Source: Fluctibacter halophilus
GTDB taxonomy: Bacteria; Pseudomonadota; Gammaproteobacteria; Enterobacterales; Alteromonadaceae
Direction: 5' to 3'
Assembly (NCBI RefSeq): GCF_020687825.1
Contig: NZ_JAJEWP010000001.1
Coordinates: forward strand, 172,078 to 236,077
DNA length: 64,000 nucleotides
Shown here: positions 18,164 through 25,651 of the stretch, one piece after another
How positions within the stretch are numbered: position 1 is the first letter of the stretch
Layout of the letters: each line of letters opens with the position of its first letter
Notes under the pieces: generated by a model
Seen by the model: only the letters and a program-made list of their open reading frames with translations
The model's database searches: none
Told to the model about the DNA's origin: nothing
Translations under genes and position numbers: made by a program

Positions 18164-19811
18164 TGCTATCGTAGAGGTGTTGCAACGCCACGGTGTCAAT
18201 GCCCAAGACATTGACAAGGCTATCAGCTACCAAAGTAAACATGGCGGTCAGATTGAGCAACTGTTGGTCAACCTTGGTGCCCTGGCCGAAGAGGAACTCC
18301 CCCATGTCTACGGTGATTTGTTGGGGTGCTCGGTCGTTCTGGACGCCTCTGATTTGCCATCGTTGACACACGCTGATAGTCCGTCACTTAATCATCACTA
18401 TCTCGCCCACCGGCACTGGTTCTTGTTGGGGCAGCGAGAAGGGACATTGGTGTTTGCCGCGCAATACCCGATGAATCGCGATGCGAAGCAGTACCTCGCC
18501 CTCGAGGGGGTTGATTATGACCTCATTGTGATAGCCGCCGATGTTGCGGAGTCGTTGCGTCAAACGGTTGTGGGTTCAACAGATTCACAGGATGCCCTTG
18601 AAGATTCTTTGCTATCGGATGTCGAGGAAGACAAGCTGCGCGAGCTCGCCAGTGAAGCGCCCGTTGTTAACTTGTTGAATTCATTGATTGCCAAGGGCTT
18701 GAAATTGGGCGCCTCTGATATGCATGTAGAGCCAGTCAAGGGCAGATGTCGAGTGCGCTACAGGATTGATGGTGTACTGCATGACAGTGAGACGATCCCT
18801 AAACGGCTGGAATTACCGGTTGTTTCGCGCCTGAAGATCTTGTCGAACATGGACATTGCCGAGAAGCGGCGTCCGCAAGACGGTAAGATAGAAATCAAAA
18901 TCGCCAACGTTGAACTGGACATTCGTGTGTCGGCCTTGCCGCTCAATGAGGGCGAGTCGATTGTCCTGCGTTTTTTGCGCAAAGACAGCATACGCTACGA
19001 TATGGATGTGCTCGGCATCGCCGCGGACATTCGACAGAAGCTGGCTGAAGACCTGAAGTCTACCGCAGGCGTTATTCTTTTGACCGGTCCGACGGGCTCC
19101 GGGAAAACCACCTCTTTGTACACCTTTCTCAATGAACTCAACGATGATGACGTAAAGATTATCACTCTTGAGGACCCGGTTGAATATCAACTGGAAGGGA
19201 TCAATCAAGTCCAGGTCAACAATGACATTGGCTTTGACTTTGCCAGCGGACTGAGAAGTATTGTGCGTCAAGACCCTGATATCATCATGTTGGGGGAGAT
19301 CCGCGATAAGGAAACCGCCAATATCGCAATGCAAAGTGCATTGACTGGTCACTTGGTGTTTTCAACCGTGCATACCAACGATGCACCGAGCGCATTCACC
19401 CGACTGCTTGATTTGGGCGTTGAGGAATTCCTGTTAAATGCCGCTATTGTCTCGATCGTTGCCCAGCGCCTGGCCCGTAAGCTTTGTGATAACTGTAAAC
19501 AACCCGATCCAAATGCGCAGGCATTGATAGAACAATATCAGTTGCAAGATCGGGTCAAAGGACCTATTTCGCTCTACCACCCGGTGGGTTGCGAGGCTTG
19601 TGCTCATAGCGGTTATAAGGGGCGGACCGCAATCATTGAATATTTACGTTGTGATGACGACATTAAATCCTTACCCAAGGATCATCAGTTCATTCAGCGA
19701 GCCCGTGCACACAATCAACAGCAAGGACACAGAACCTTGCTTCAGGATGGTTTGCTGAAAGCCTCAGAGGGTATTACCTCAATTGAGGAAGTGATTCGGG
19801 TTGCCGGCTGA
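18141..19811 (+). CDS. gspE: T2SS assembly ATPase GspE
   Basis: Cytoplasmic hexameric ATPase powering the T2SS, about 556 residues. It has an N-terminal T2SSE_N domain, Walker A GPTGSGKT (about 316-323), Walker B IIMLGEIRD, a His-box region and the zinc tetracysteine (CDNC and CEAC). ATG 18141 has AGGAA at 18132-18136; ATG 18156 is an equally reasonable start. Both overlap gspG. The final codon overlaps gspF by 1 nt. Confidence 0.94.
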   Translation: MQISFMSSAIVEVLQRHGVNAQDIDKAISYQSKHGGQIEQLLVNLGALAEEELPHVYGDLLGCSVVLDASDLPSLTHADSPSLNHHYLAHRHWFLLGQREGTLVFAAQYPMNRDAKQYLALEGVDYDLIVIAADVAESLRQTVVGSTDSQDALEDSLLSDVEEDKLRELASEAPVVNLLNSLIAKGLKLGASDMHVEPVKGRCRVRYRIDGVLHDSETIPKRLELPVVSRLKILSNMDIAEKRRPQDGKIEIKIANVELDIRVSALPLNEGESIVLRFLRKDSIRYDMDVLGIAADIRQKLAEDLKSTAGVILLTGPTGSGKTTSLYTFLNELNDDDVKIITLEDPVEYQLEGINQVQVNNDIGFDFASGLRSIVRQDPDIIMLGEIRDKETANIAMQSALTGHLVFSTVHTNDAPSAFTRLLDLGVEEFLLNAAIVSIVAQRLARKLCDNCKQPDPNAQALIEQYQLQDRVKGPISLYHPVGCEACAHSGYKGRTAIIEYLRCDDDIKSLPKDHQFIQRARAHNQQQGHRTLLQDGLLKASEGITSIEEVIRVAG

Positions 19812-21016
19812 TGAACTTCCAATACACCGCGTATGATGCTCATGGCGTCAAGGTCGAAGGACAACTCGAGGCGCAGGATCGAGAGGCCGCGAAACGACAA
19901 TTGGCGGCTGACAAATTGGTGGTGATTGCCATCAAGGAAAGCGCCTCTTTACGCAACCGTTCGCGCAATCAGGGTAAAGATGGACGAGTCGGTCTTAAGA
20001 ACCTGGAGTTTATCACTGCCGAGCTGGCGATACTGCTCAATAGCGGCGTTAAGATAGACAAAGGGTTGAGCATCTTAAGTCGTGGGGTTAGTGACGCTGC
20101 CACAGGCAATTTGTTACAAAAATTGAGCACCGAAATCAAAAACGGCAGTACTGTCGCCAATGCGTTTGCAGCCCAAGAAGGGGTGTTTAGCCCTCTATTT
20201 ATCAATATGTTGCGTCTGGGGGAGTCATCGGGGACGTTATCTGAAGTGTTTGCCAAACTGGCCGAAGAATTAACCTTTCAGCGACAGTTGCGCAGCAAAA
20301 TTGTCCAGAGTTTAACGTACCCCAGTGTCATACTTGCAGTGTGTGTCGCTTGTATCCTATTTGTGTTCAATTATATCGTGCCACAAATGAGTGGGATGTT
20401 CGATAGGGCTGATGACTTGCCCCTCTACACGGAATTGTTGTTGGGATTAAGTGATTGGTTTGTCAGCTACCAGTGGTACCTTCTGGCGGCAATCGTTGTC
20501 GGGGGGTATGCCTTATACCGAGGTTGGCAGCAGCCAACGACGCGACGGCGCTTGGATGAGATAGGCCTAAAACTGCCCCTTATCGGAACAGGTATCCGTT
20601 TGGTGGAGCGCATCCGCTTTAACAGCTCCATGGCCATGGGGTTATCCAGTGGCGTAGCACTTGTCGATGCTATCGCTTTGGCTAAAGGCAATATCGCAAA
20701 CCAGCAAATTGCACAGACCTTACAAGCCAGTCGAAACCGTATTAAACAGGGTGAACGATTATCGGTGGTCTTAAAGAGCGTACCGATTTATTCCGATTTT
20801 CAGCTTTCTTTGGTTGAAGTTGGAGAGGAAAGTGGCGACTTGGAGCCTGTATTTGCCGAAATCGCTCATCGTGCCCGGGAAGAGTTCGAGGGCTGGACGA
20901 AAACCCTGACCAACATGATTGAACCCCTTTTAATCTTGTTAATGGGTGGCATCGTTGGTTCAGTGGTAGTCGTGATGCTTCTGAGCATTGTCAGCACGAA
21001 TGACGTTGGATTGTAG
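19811..21016 (+). CDS. gspF: T2SS inner-membrane platform protein GspF
   Basis: A 401-residue polytopic protein with two T2SSF repeat domains (about 70-190 and 270-390, including LGESSGTLSEVFAKLAEE and VGEESGDLEPVFAEIA) and three membrane segments. It couples the GspE ATPase to the pseudopilus. The N-terminus MNFQYTAYDAHG is typical. The start overlaps the gspE stop, and gspH follows after 3 nt. Confidence 0.95.
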   Translation: MNFQYTAYDAHGVKVEGQLEAQDREAAKRQLAADKLVVIAIKESASLRNRSRNQGKDGRVGLKNLEFITAELAILLNSGVKIDKGLSILSRGVSDAATGNLLQKLSTEIKNGSTVANAFAAQEGVFSPLFINMLRLGESSGTLSEVFAKLAEELTFQRQLRSKIVQSLTYPSVILAVCVACILFVFNYIVPQMSGMFDRADDLPLYTELLLGLSDWFVSYQWYLLAAIVVGGYALYRGWQQPTTRRRLDEIGLKLPLIGTGIRLVERIRFNSSMAMGLSSGVALVDAIALAKGNIANQQIAQTLQASRNRIKQGERLSVVLKSVPIYSDFQLSLVEVGEESGDLEPVFAEIAHRAREEFEGWTKTLTNMIEPLLILLMGGIVGSVVVVMLLSIVSTNDVGL

Positions 21017-21019
21017 GGC

Positions 21020-21424
21020 ATGCAAGGGCTTCGCAGGTGGCCGGGATTTACGCTGGTAGAATTGCTGGTGGTGCTGGCAATAGCGGGTACGATAGGGGCG
21101 TTGGTTGGACCCAATTTGTTCAGAGCGCTTGACAGCGTTACCGTGGAGTCGGATTTGCGCACTTTGCGTGGGACAGTAAAAAGCCTGTCTCATCTTGCCT
21201 TTATTAATGATCGGGACATCTCAGTGAAATTTTCAGATGACCGTATGCATTACTGGTATCTTGACGCGCCTCAACGTCAACAATCCTTAGCGTTTGAAAC
21301 CCTGCGTTTTCCTCTCCAGGAGGTGAAAATTTCCCGTGCAGGTTTTCCCTGGCCTCAGCAAATAAGAGCGGATGCAGGTAACGAAGCGACAACAGTCGCT
21401 CTGCTAAAAGGTGCGCAACAATGA
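21020..21424 (+). CDS. gspH: T2SS minor pseudopilin GspH-like
   Basis: A 134-residue prepilin-like protein with cleavage at WPG/FTLVELLVVLAIAG and Glu5, followed by a beta-rich C-terminal part. GspH is assigned from its position between F and I and its length. The globular part is divergent, so another minor pseudopilin is possible. It overlaps gspI by 4 nt. Confidence 0.82.
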   Translation: MQGLRRWPGFTLVELLVVLAIAGTIGALVGPNLFRALDSVTVESDLRTLRGTVKSLSHLAFINDRDISVKFSDDRMHYWYLDAPQRQQSLAFETLRFPLQEVKISRAGFPWPQQIRADAGNEATTVALLKGAQQ

Positions 21425-21822
21425 TGCGCAAAATGGCAGGTTTTTCGCTGATTGAGGCGCTGGTCGCCGGACTTATCATGTTCATTGCATTGACGGTATT
21501 CACCAATGTCTATCGCGGTGCTCTGCAGGCGAACCAACGTGCCACGGAGGTGGTTTGGCAAACGGCACCGCTGGATTTGCTGTTTGATGCAATCCATTTG
21601 AAGCTTACCCAAGCACAATATGCCGACACCCAGCGGGGAGAAGAATACTTTCTGGGGCGGCGTTACCTGTGGGAAGCGAAAGTCAGTCGACGTATTACCC
21701 CTCCGGAGCGCTACCTGAATAAAGAGAAAGTAGAGACCGGGGGACAGGCCGTTGTATGGAAGGTGTCACTGCATGATGCCAGCAGCGATGACGTGCATGA
21801 ATACATGGAGATAACGTGGTAA
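21421..21822 (+). CDS. gspI: T2SS minor pseudopilin GspI-like
   Basis: A 133-residue prepilin-like protein with cleavage at MAG/FSLIEALVAGLIM and Glu5. GspI initiates the GspI-J-K tip complex of the pseudopilus. Assignment rests on gene order H-I-J-K, the FSLIEALVA pattern and length. gspJ starts with GTG 6 nt before its stop. Confidence 0.82.
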   Translation: MMRKMAGFSLIEALVAGLIMFIALTVFTNVYRGALQANQRATEVVWQTAPLDLLFDAIHLKLTQAQYADTQRGEEYFLGRRYLWEAKVSRRITPPERYLNKEKVETGGQAVVWKVSLHDASSDDVHEYMEITW

Positions 21823-22493
21823 GGACGTCATTCCGGTACAGGGGATTCTCGTTAGTTGAACTGTTGGTGGCGATGGCCATTTTAGCCATGACGATCATGA
21901 TTGCGACCATGGGTTACAGCTATTTTGTCCAGCGCTGGCAGAAAGATGCCAACGCGTTTGACGCTCATGTTGATACCTTGCAGGCACTGAAGCGCGTGCA
22001 GATGGCCGTTACCGGTTTGTATCCCTACATCGTCAGAGATCAAGAGCAAAACGCGACGCTTTATTTCGAGGGGTCTGAGGACAGCTTCATCGGCGTATCC
22101 AAATCCCCGTTTTCCGGTCGTCAGGGGCTCGCAGTGGTGAGACTGTCCATCGTTCAGTCGTCCGACCTTTCCTACTCTCTGCAGTACGAAGAAGCGGTTT
22201 TGAAGAATGATCTATTGCTGACCCTGGAGCAACGCCATGCTTTCACGTTTCAGCAAACCCTGTTATCCGGTGCGTCCGATATGGTGTTTGAGTACTATGG
22301 CTATGAAAACCTGGGACAGAAAACCGCATCTGCTGCGCGGCAATGGTGGACCAGTTTTAATGGTTCGAACCGTAATGTGATGCCCTCGGCCATACGACTG
22401 CAGTACGTTAAAGAGGGCCAGCAACAAGCCGTGGTTTTTTCCGTGAGTCAGTTAAACAGTCGGGCATTGGGGTGGTTTTCAAATGACTTCTAA
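21816..22493 (+). CDS. gspJ: T2SS minor pseudopilin GspJ
   Basis: A 225-residue prepilin-like protein with cleavage at YRG/FSLVELLVAMAIL. The larger C-terminal domain has GspJ-like features (FEYYGYENLG, then MPSAIRLQYV). It forms the pseudopilus tip with I and K. It starts at GTG 21816 overlapping gspI and ends overlapping gspK by 11 nt. Confidence 0.88.
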   Translation: MVRTSFRYRGFSLVELLVAMAILAMTIMIATMGYSYFVQRWQKDANAFDAHVDTLQALKRVQMAVTGLYPYIVRDQEQNATLYFEGSEDSFIGVSKSPFSGRQGLAVVRLSIVQSSDLSYSLQYEEAVLKNDLLLTLEQRHAFTFQQTLLSGASDMVFEYYGYENLGQKTASAARQWWTSFNGSNRNVMPSAIRLQYVKEGQQQAVVFSVSQLNSRALGWFSNDF

Positions 22494-23367
22494 GCAATCC
22501 GGTGTTGCATTGGTTCAGGTATTGCTGATCAGCGCAATCATCGCCATTGTCGCGTTGCATTTTAACAAGACCGCGCAACGCAACGTCGATATTGCCCGGC
22601 AGTATCAGCAGCGACTGGAAGCCGAGTTGGCAATGCGCAGTGCTAAGACAGCGGTACTGAGTCGCTTTTATCAAACGGATACGCTGGCCTTGTTTAACCA
22701 TAGCGGTCAGGGAACGTCCTGGTATTGTAACGGTAAACCGGTGACCCTTTCCCCCGGTGTCACGTTGCAGGTAAAGAGTATGTTGGGGAAGTTGTCGGTA
22801 TCGTTACCTCAAGACGAGCTATTGGTGCCGCTGTTTCGGGCTGAACAGATCCCGGATGAGCAATGGGGGCAGTTTTTACCTGCGCTGCACGACTGGACAG
22901 ATGTTGACGATAACGTGTCACCATTTGGCGCTGAGCACGCCTATTACAACGCCAGTGATAAAGCCGGACCGCGCAATGGTCCGTTGCAAAGTGTTGCTGA
23001 AATTCGTGCATTACCGGGAATTAGTGATACCCAGTACGAGCGTATTGGGCCGAATCTGACCCATCACTATATCTCAACGTTTGCTCCGTTGTGCGCCTCT
23101 GCGCCTCTTGTTAGGGCGTTGTTCAATGAAGATATTGCGCAGCAGTTGATCATTCTCGGCAATGGACAACAAGACATAGAGCAGGGCTGGCAACAAATTT
23201 TTGGTAGTTTTGTCCCGTATGATGGCTTACTGGATGTCTTTCCCGGGAACCTGTTTGAAGTGACGTTGTCGGTGACTCGGGGGGACGTGAAACTGGATCA
23301 TCGGTTTGAGATTTTGATACAGACGCATCAAAGTCGAGAACCAATCCTCCAGTTGTCATATTATTAG
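22483..23367 (+). CDS. gspK: T2SS minor pseudopilin GspK
   Basis: A 294-residue tip pseudopilin with leader cleavage at KQSG/VALVQVLLISAII. As usual for GspK, it lacks the Glu5 that the other pseudopilins carry. The middle domain has LHDWTDVDDNVSPFGAEHAYY and the helix-hairpin-like LPGISDTQYERI typical of GspK. It caps the I-J-K complex and lies next to gspL. Confidence 0.88.
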   Translation: MTSKQSGVALVQVLLISAIIAIVALHFNKTAQRNVDIARQYQQRLEAELAMRSAKTAVLSRFYQTDTLALFNHSGQGTSWYCNGKPVTLSPGVTLQVKSMLGKLSVSLPQDELLVPLFRAEQIPDEQWGQFLPALHDWTDVDDNVSPFGAEHAYYNASDKAGPRNGPLQSVAEIRALPGISDTQYERIGPNLTHHYISTFAPLCASAPLVRALFNEDIAQQLIILGNGQQDIEQGWQQIFGSFVPYDGLLDVFPGNLFEVTLSVTRGDVKLDHRFEILIQTHQSREPILQLSYY

Positions 23368-23450
23368 CCGATTAACTTGCAACACAGTCATTTAATTGAC
23401 GATAATGGCCGGTCTTTTACATCAGGCCCGGCAATTGAGGGAGCTTTGTC

Positions 23451-24539
23451 ATTAACGCACTGGTAACATATCTGCAGCGGTTTGTCGCATTTGATTCAGA
23501 ATCATCGGGCAAGGAGAGCAAAGCCCAATTCGTCGCTGTTGTCGAGCGTGAACGCTGTTTTGAAACTGTCAAGGATTTGCCCATTGCCAATGTCAGTGAA
23601 GCGCTAAAAGCTGCGGAGCTGATGGATGACATTAGTCCTGTCCTTGGTCATCGGTACACACTGGTCGAGCCTTTGGGACTCGATAAATGTCGGGTCTATT
23701 TTTGGGTCATTCCAGACAACGCCTACAAGGATGCCGCCAAAGGCAGTTGGTTAATTATACCTGAGCCTTTGTTAGCAAAGCGTGCAATGGACACTGTAGC
23801 GACAGGAGAAATGCGTTGGCTGGTGGAGCGCAACGGACATGTGCTGCAGGTTATGTCTCGAGGCGGGGAGTTCTGCACCGATACTCTACCGCGCACACCC
23901 TCCGATATGGATGGCAAGGTCGACGGCTACCAAACCTATGAGCAAACGGATTGGCAGCGTACATTGACCCGACAGCTTTTTCATATGCCACCTCATGTTT
24001 GGCGCCAAAGCATTAACAAGCTGCGTTTGGGTAAGTTAATTGAAGGCATTAAATGGCGTTGGTTGGGAGCTGCGTTTGTCGGTTGTGTTGCAGCTTATCT
24101 GGCAATGACCAGTGCTTTTTTAGTCTGGCGTCAAGGCGCGGTGGAAGCACAATTGTCTGAACAACGTGAGCAACTTAATGACGTTTTTGCGTTGCAACAC
24201 CAACTGGAAAACCATCAAGCCTTTGTCGCTGTGCTGCAAGACAGTGTAAACACCTTTCAGCCGTCTTCGGCCTTATGGCGTGTGGTTCTTTCGTTGCTGG
24301 ACAAGCAGGATGTGCAAATTCAATCCATTGCTGTTGAAAATGGCCAGGTCAGCATGAGGACTAAGTCAGACAAGGTATCTGATTTATTGAAGGCCTTGTC
24401 CACGATTCCCGGAATTATAGAACCTCAAATGGCCTCTCCGGTGCTTCAGGTCAGAGGGGGAGAGATTGTGACTCTGACGTTCCGGGTGAATGATGATCAG
24501 GTCTGGTCCAGTGATGCAGGAGGCGATGGTGCAGAATAA
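23451..24539 (+). CDS. gspL: T2SS inner-membrane protein GspL-like, probable non-canonical start
   Basis: Predicted bitopic protein: a cytoplasmic part, one membrane helix (WLGAAFVGCVAAYLAMTSAF) and a periplasmic ferredoxin-like part. GspL recruits GspE to the membrane and pairs with GspM. It is assigned from topology and order K-L-M-C-D, since sequence similarity is weak. The frame is open from 23439 with no ATG, GTG or TTG before 23577. GAGGGAG at 23437-23443 is ideally spaced for ATT 23451, giving 362 residues. CTG 23460 and TTG 23577 (320 residues) are alternatives. Confidence 0.75.
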   Translation: MNALVTYLQRFVAFDSESSGKESKAQFVAVVERERCFETVKDLPIANVSEALKAAELMDDISPVLGHRYTLVEPLGLDKCRVYFWVIPDNAYKDAAKGSWLIIPEPLLAKRAMDTVATGEMRWLVERNGHVLQVMSRGGEFCTDTLPRTPSDMDGKVDGYQTYEQTDWQRTLTRQLFHMPPHVWRQSINKLRLGKLIEGIKWRWLGAAFVGCVAAYLAMTSAFLVWRQGAVEAQLSEQREQLNDVFALQHQLENHQAFVAVLQDSVNTFQPSSALWRVVLSLLDKQDVQIQSIAVENGQVSMRTKSDKVSDLLKALSTIPGIIEPQMASPVLQVRGGEIVTLTFRVNDDQVWSSDAGGDGAE

Positions 24540-25101
24540 AACTATACTGCTTGGCTTTGTGGCCGTGTTGTTGGTAATAAAGTTTGCCGTTGTGCCTCTG
24601 ATTGACTGGCAGGATAGCACCGCAGCGACGGTGCACCGCCAGGCCGCCCAGTTGGAAAAAGGTAAACGTTTACTGGCCAACCAAGAGGACATCGCCGCAA
24701 GAGTACAGGCGCTAGAGGCTCTTCGAGAGACGTTGCAAGAAGGGTTGGTTTTCAGTGCTGAAGATCAGACTTCTTTGCAGATCGAGTTGCAGTCGTTCTT
24801 GGGCAAGCGCCTTGAAGAATATGGCCTTGAGGCCCGCAATATTAATTGGCTTAACTCCTTGTCAAAGGGGCCTTTGGTGGAACAACGGGTAGAATTATCT
24901 TTGTCTGGCAAGTTGCATGGTTTGATCTCGTTTATGCTGGATGTTGAACAATTCCAGCCCCGTATGAGTGTGGTCAGGATCAATACCATTAATTCGAACA
25001 TGTATCCTCAGCGCCAGACCCTGGGACAGTTTAATGGTATGGTGGTACTTTCAATGATGCGCAATGCGGGGACATCAGGAGAGACCGATGAACAACCGTA
25101 G
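24526..25101 (+). CDS. gspM: T2SS inner-membrane protein GspM-like
   Basis: A protein of about 191 residues with a short cytoplasmic N-terminus, one helix (ILLGFVAVLLVIKFAVVPLI), a coiled-coil-prone stretch and a small periplasmic domain, the GspM/PilO layout. It pairs with GspL. AGGAGG at 24518-24523 precedes ATG 24526 and GTG 24529, and the better spacing favours the GTG. It overlaps gspL and the following gene, so translation is probably coupled. Confidence 0.75.
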   Translation: MVQNKTILLGFVAVLLVIKFAVVPLIDWQDSTAATVHRQAAQLEKGKRLLANQEDIAARVQALEALRETLQEGLVFSAEDQTSLQIELQSFLGKRLEEYGLEARNINWLNSLSKGPLVEQRVELSLSGKLHGLISFMLDVEQFQPRMSVVRINTINSNMYPQRQTLGQFNGMVVLSMMRNAGTSGETDEQP

Positions 25102-25651
25102 CCTTTTTATTGCGCTGATGGTGATATTGCTGCCCTTGTTTATATGGGATTTTAGTCAGCGTCTGGCGTTGAAAATTGATGACAATGAACAGCAGGATTC
25201 AGCCCTCAAGGTAGGTGAAAGCAACATCGCTACGTTGACAGAGGAGCGCCGAGACTCGTTGCTCAATGCGCTGAACCAATACGACCAGCCTAAGGAAAAG
25301 CCAACTGCCCGTCCTAAGGAAGAATCGACCAAGCCCAAAATCGCTGGCATGTCGGCAGCGCAACAGCAGCAACAGCAAGGTAAGTTACGAGATCTGTTTG
25401 ATGGTCAGATGCGATATCGTCTGGTTGGCACGTTTCGTTACAACGGACAGCGATTGGCCATCATTAATGGCGTGAACATAACAAACAGCAAGCAATCGAG
25501 CAATGAAATCCAAGTAGGCCAGCGCTTAGGCGAGTACCTAGTTGAAAGGATTGATCCAGGCGTAGTAGCGCTACGCCACAACGAGCGGGTCGTAGAATTG
25601 CAGGTGTTTGCGTCAAAAGAGTCCAAGGAGATACAAAAGAATGCCGAGTAA
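25088..25651 (+). CDS. T2SS GspC/PilP-like inner-membrane clamp protein
   Basis: A 187-residue protein with an N-terminal membrane helix, a charged Pro/Lys/Glu-rich and poly-Gln linker, and a beta domain (about 118-180: YRLVGTFRYNGQRLAIINGV, then GQRLGEYLVERIDPGVVALR). This resembles the homology region of GspC and PilP, which binds the N-domains of the secretin. No PDZ domain is present. It lies directly upstream of gspD, as gspC usually does. GspC-like is my best call. Confidence 0.75.
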   Translation: MNNRSLFIALMVILLPLFIWDFSQRLALKIDDNEQQDSALKVGESNIATLTEERRDSLLNALNQYDQPKEKPTARPKEESTKPKIAGMSAAQQQQQQGKLRDLFDGQMRYRLVGTFRYNGQRLAIINGVNITNSKQSSNEIQVGQRLGEYLVERIDPGVVALRHNERVVELQVFASKESKEIQKNAE

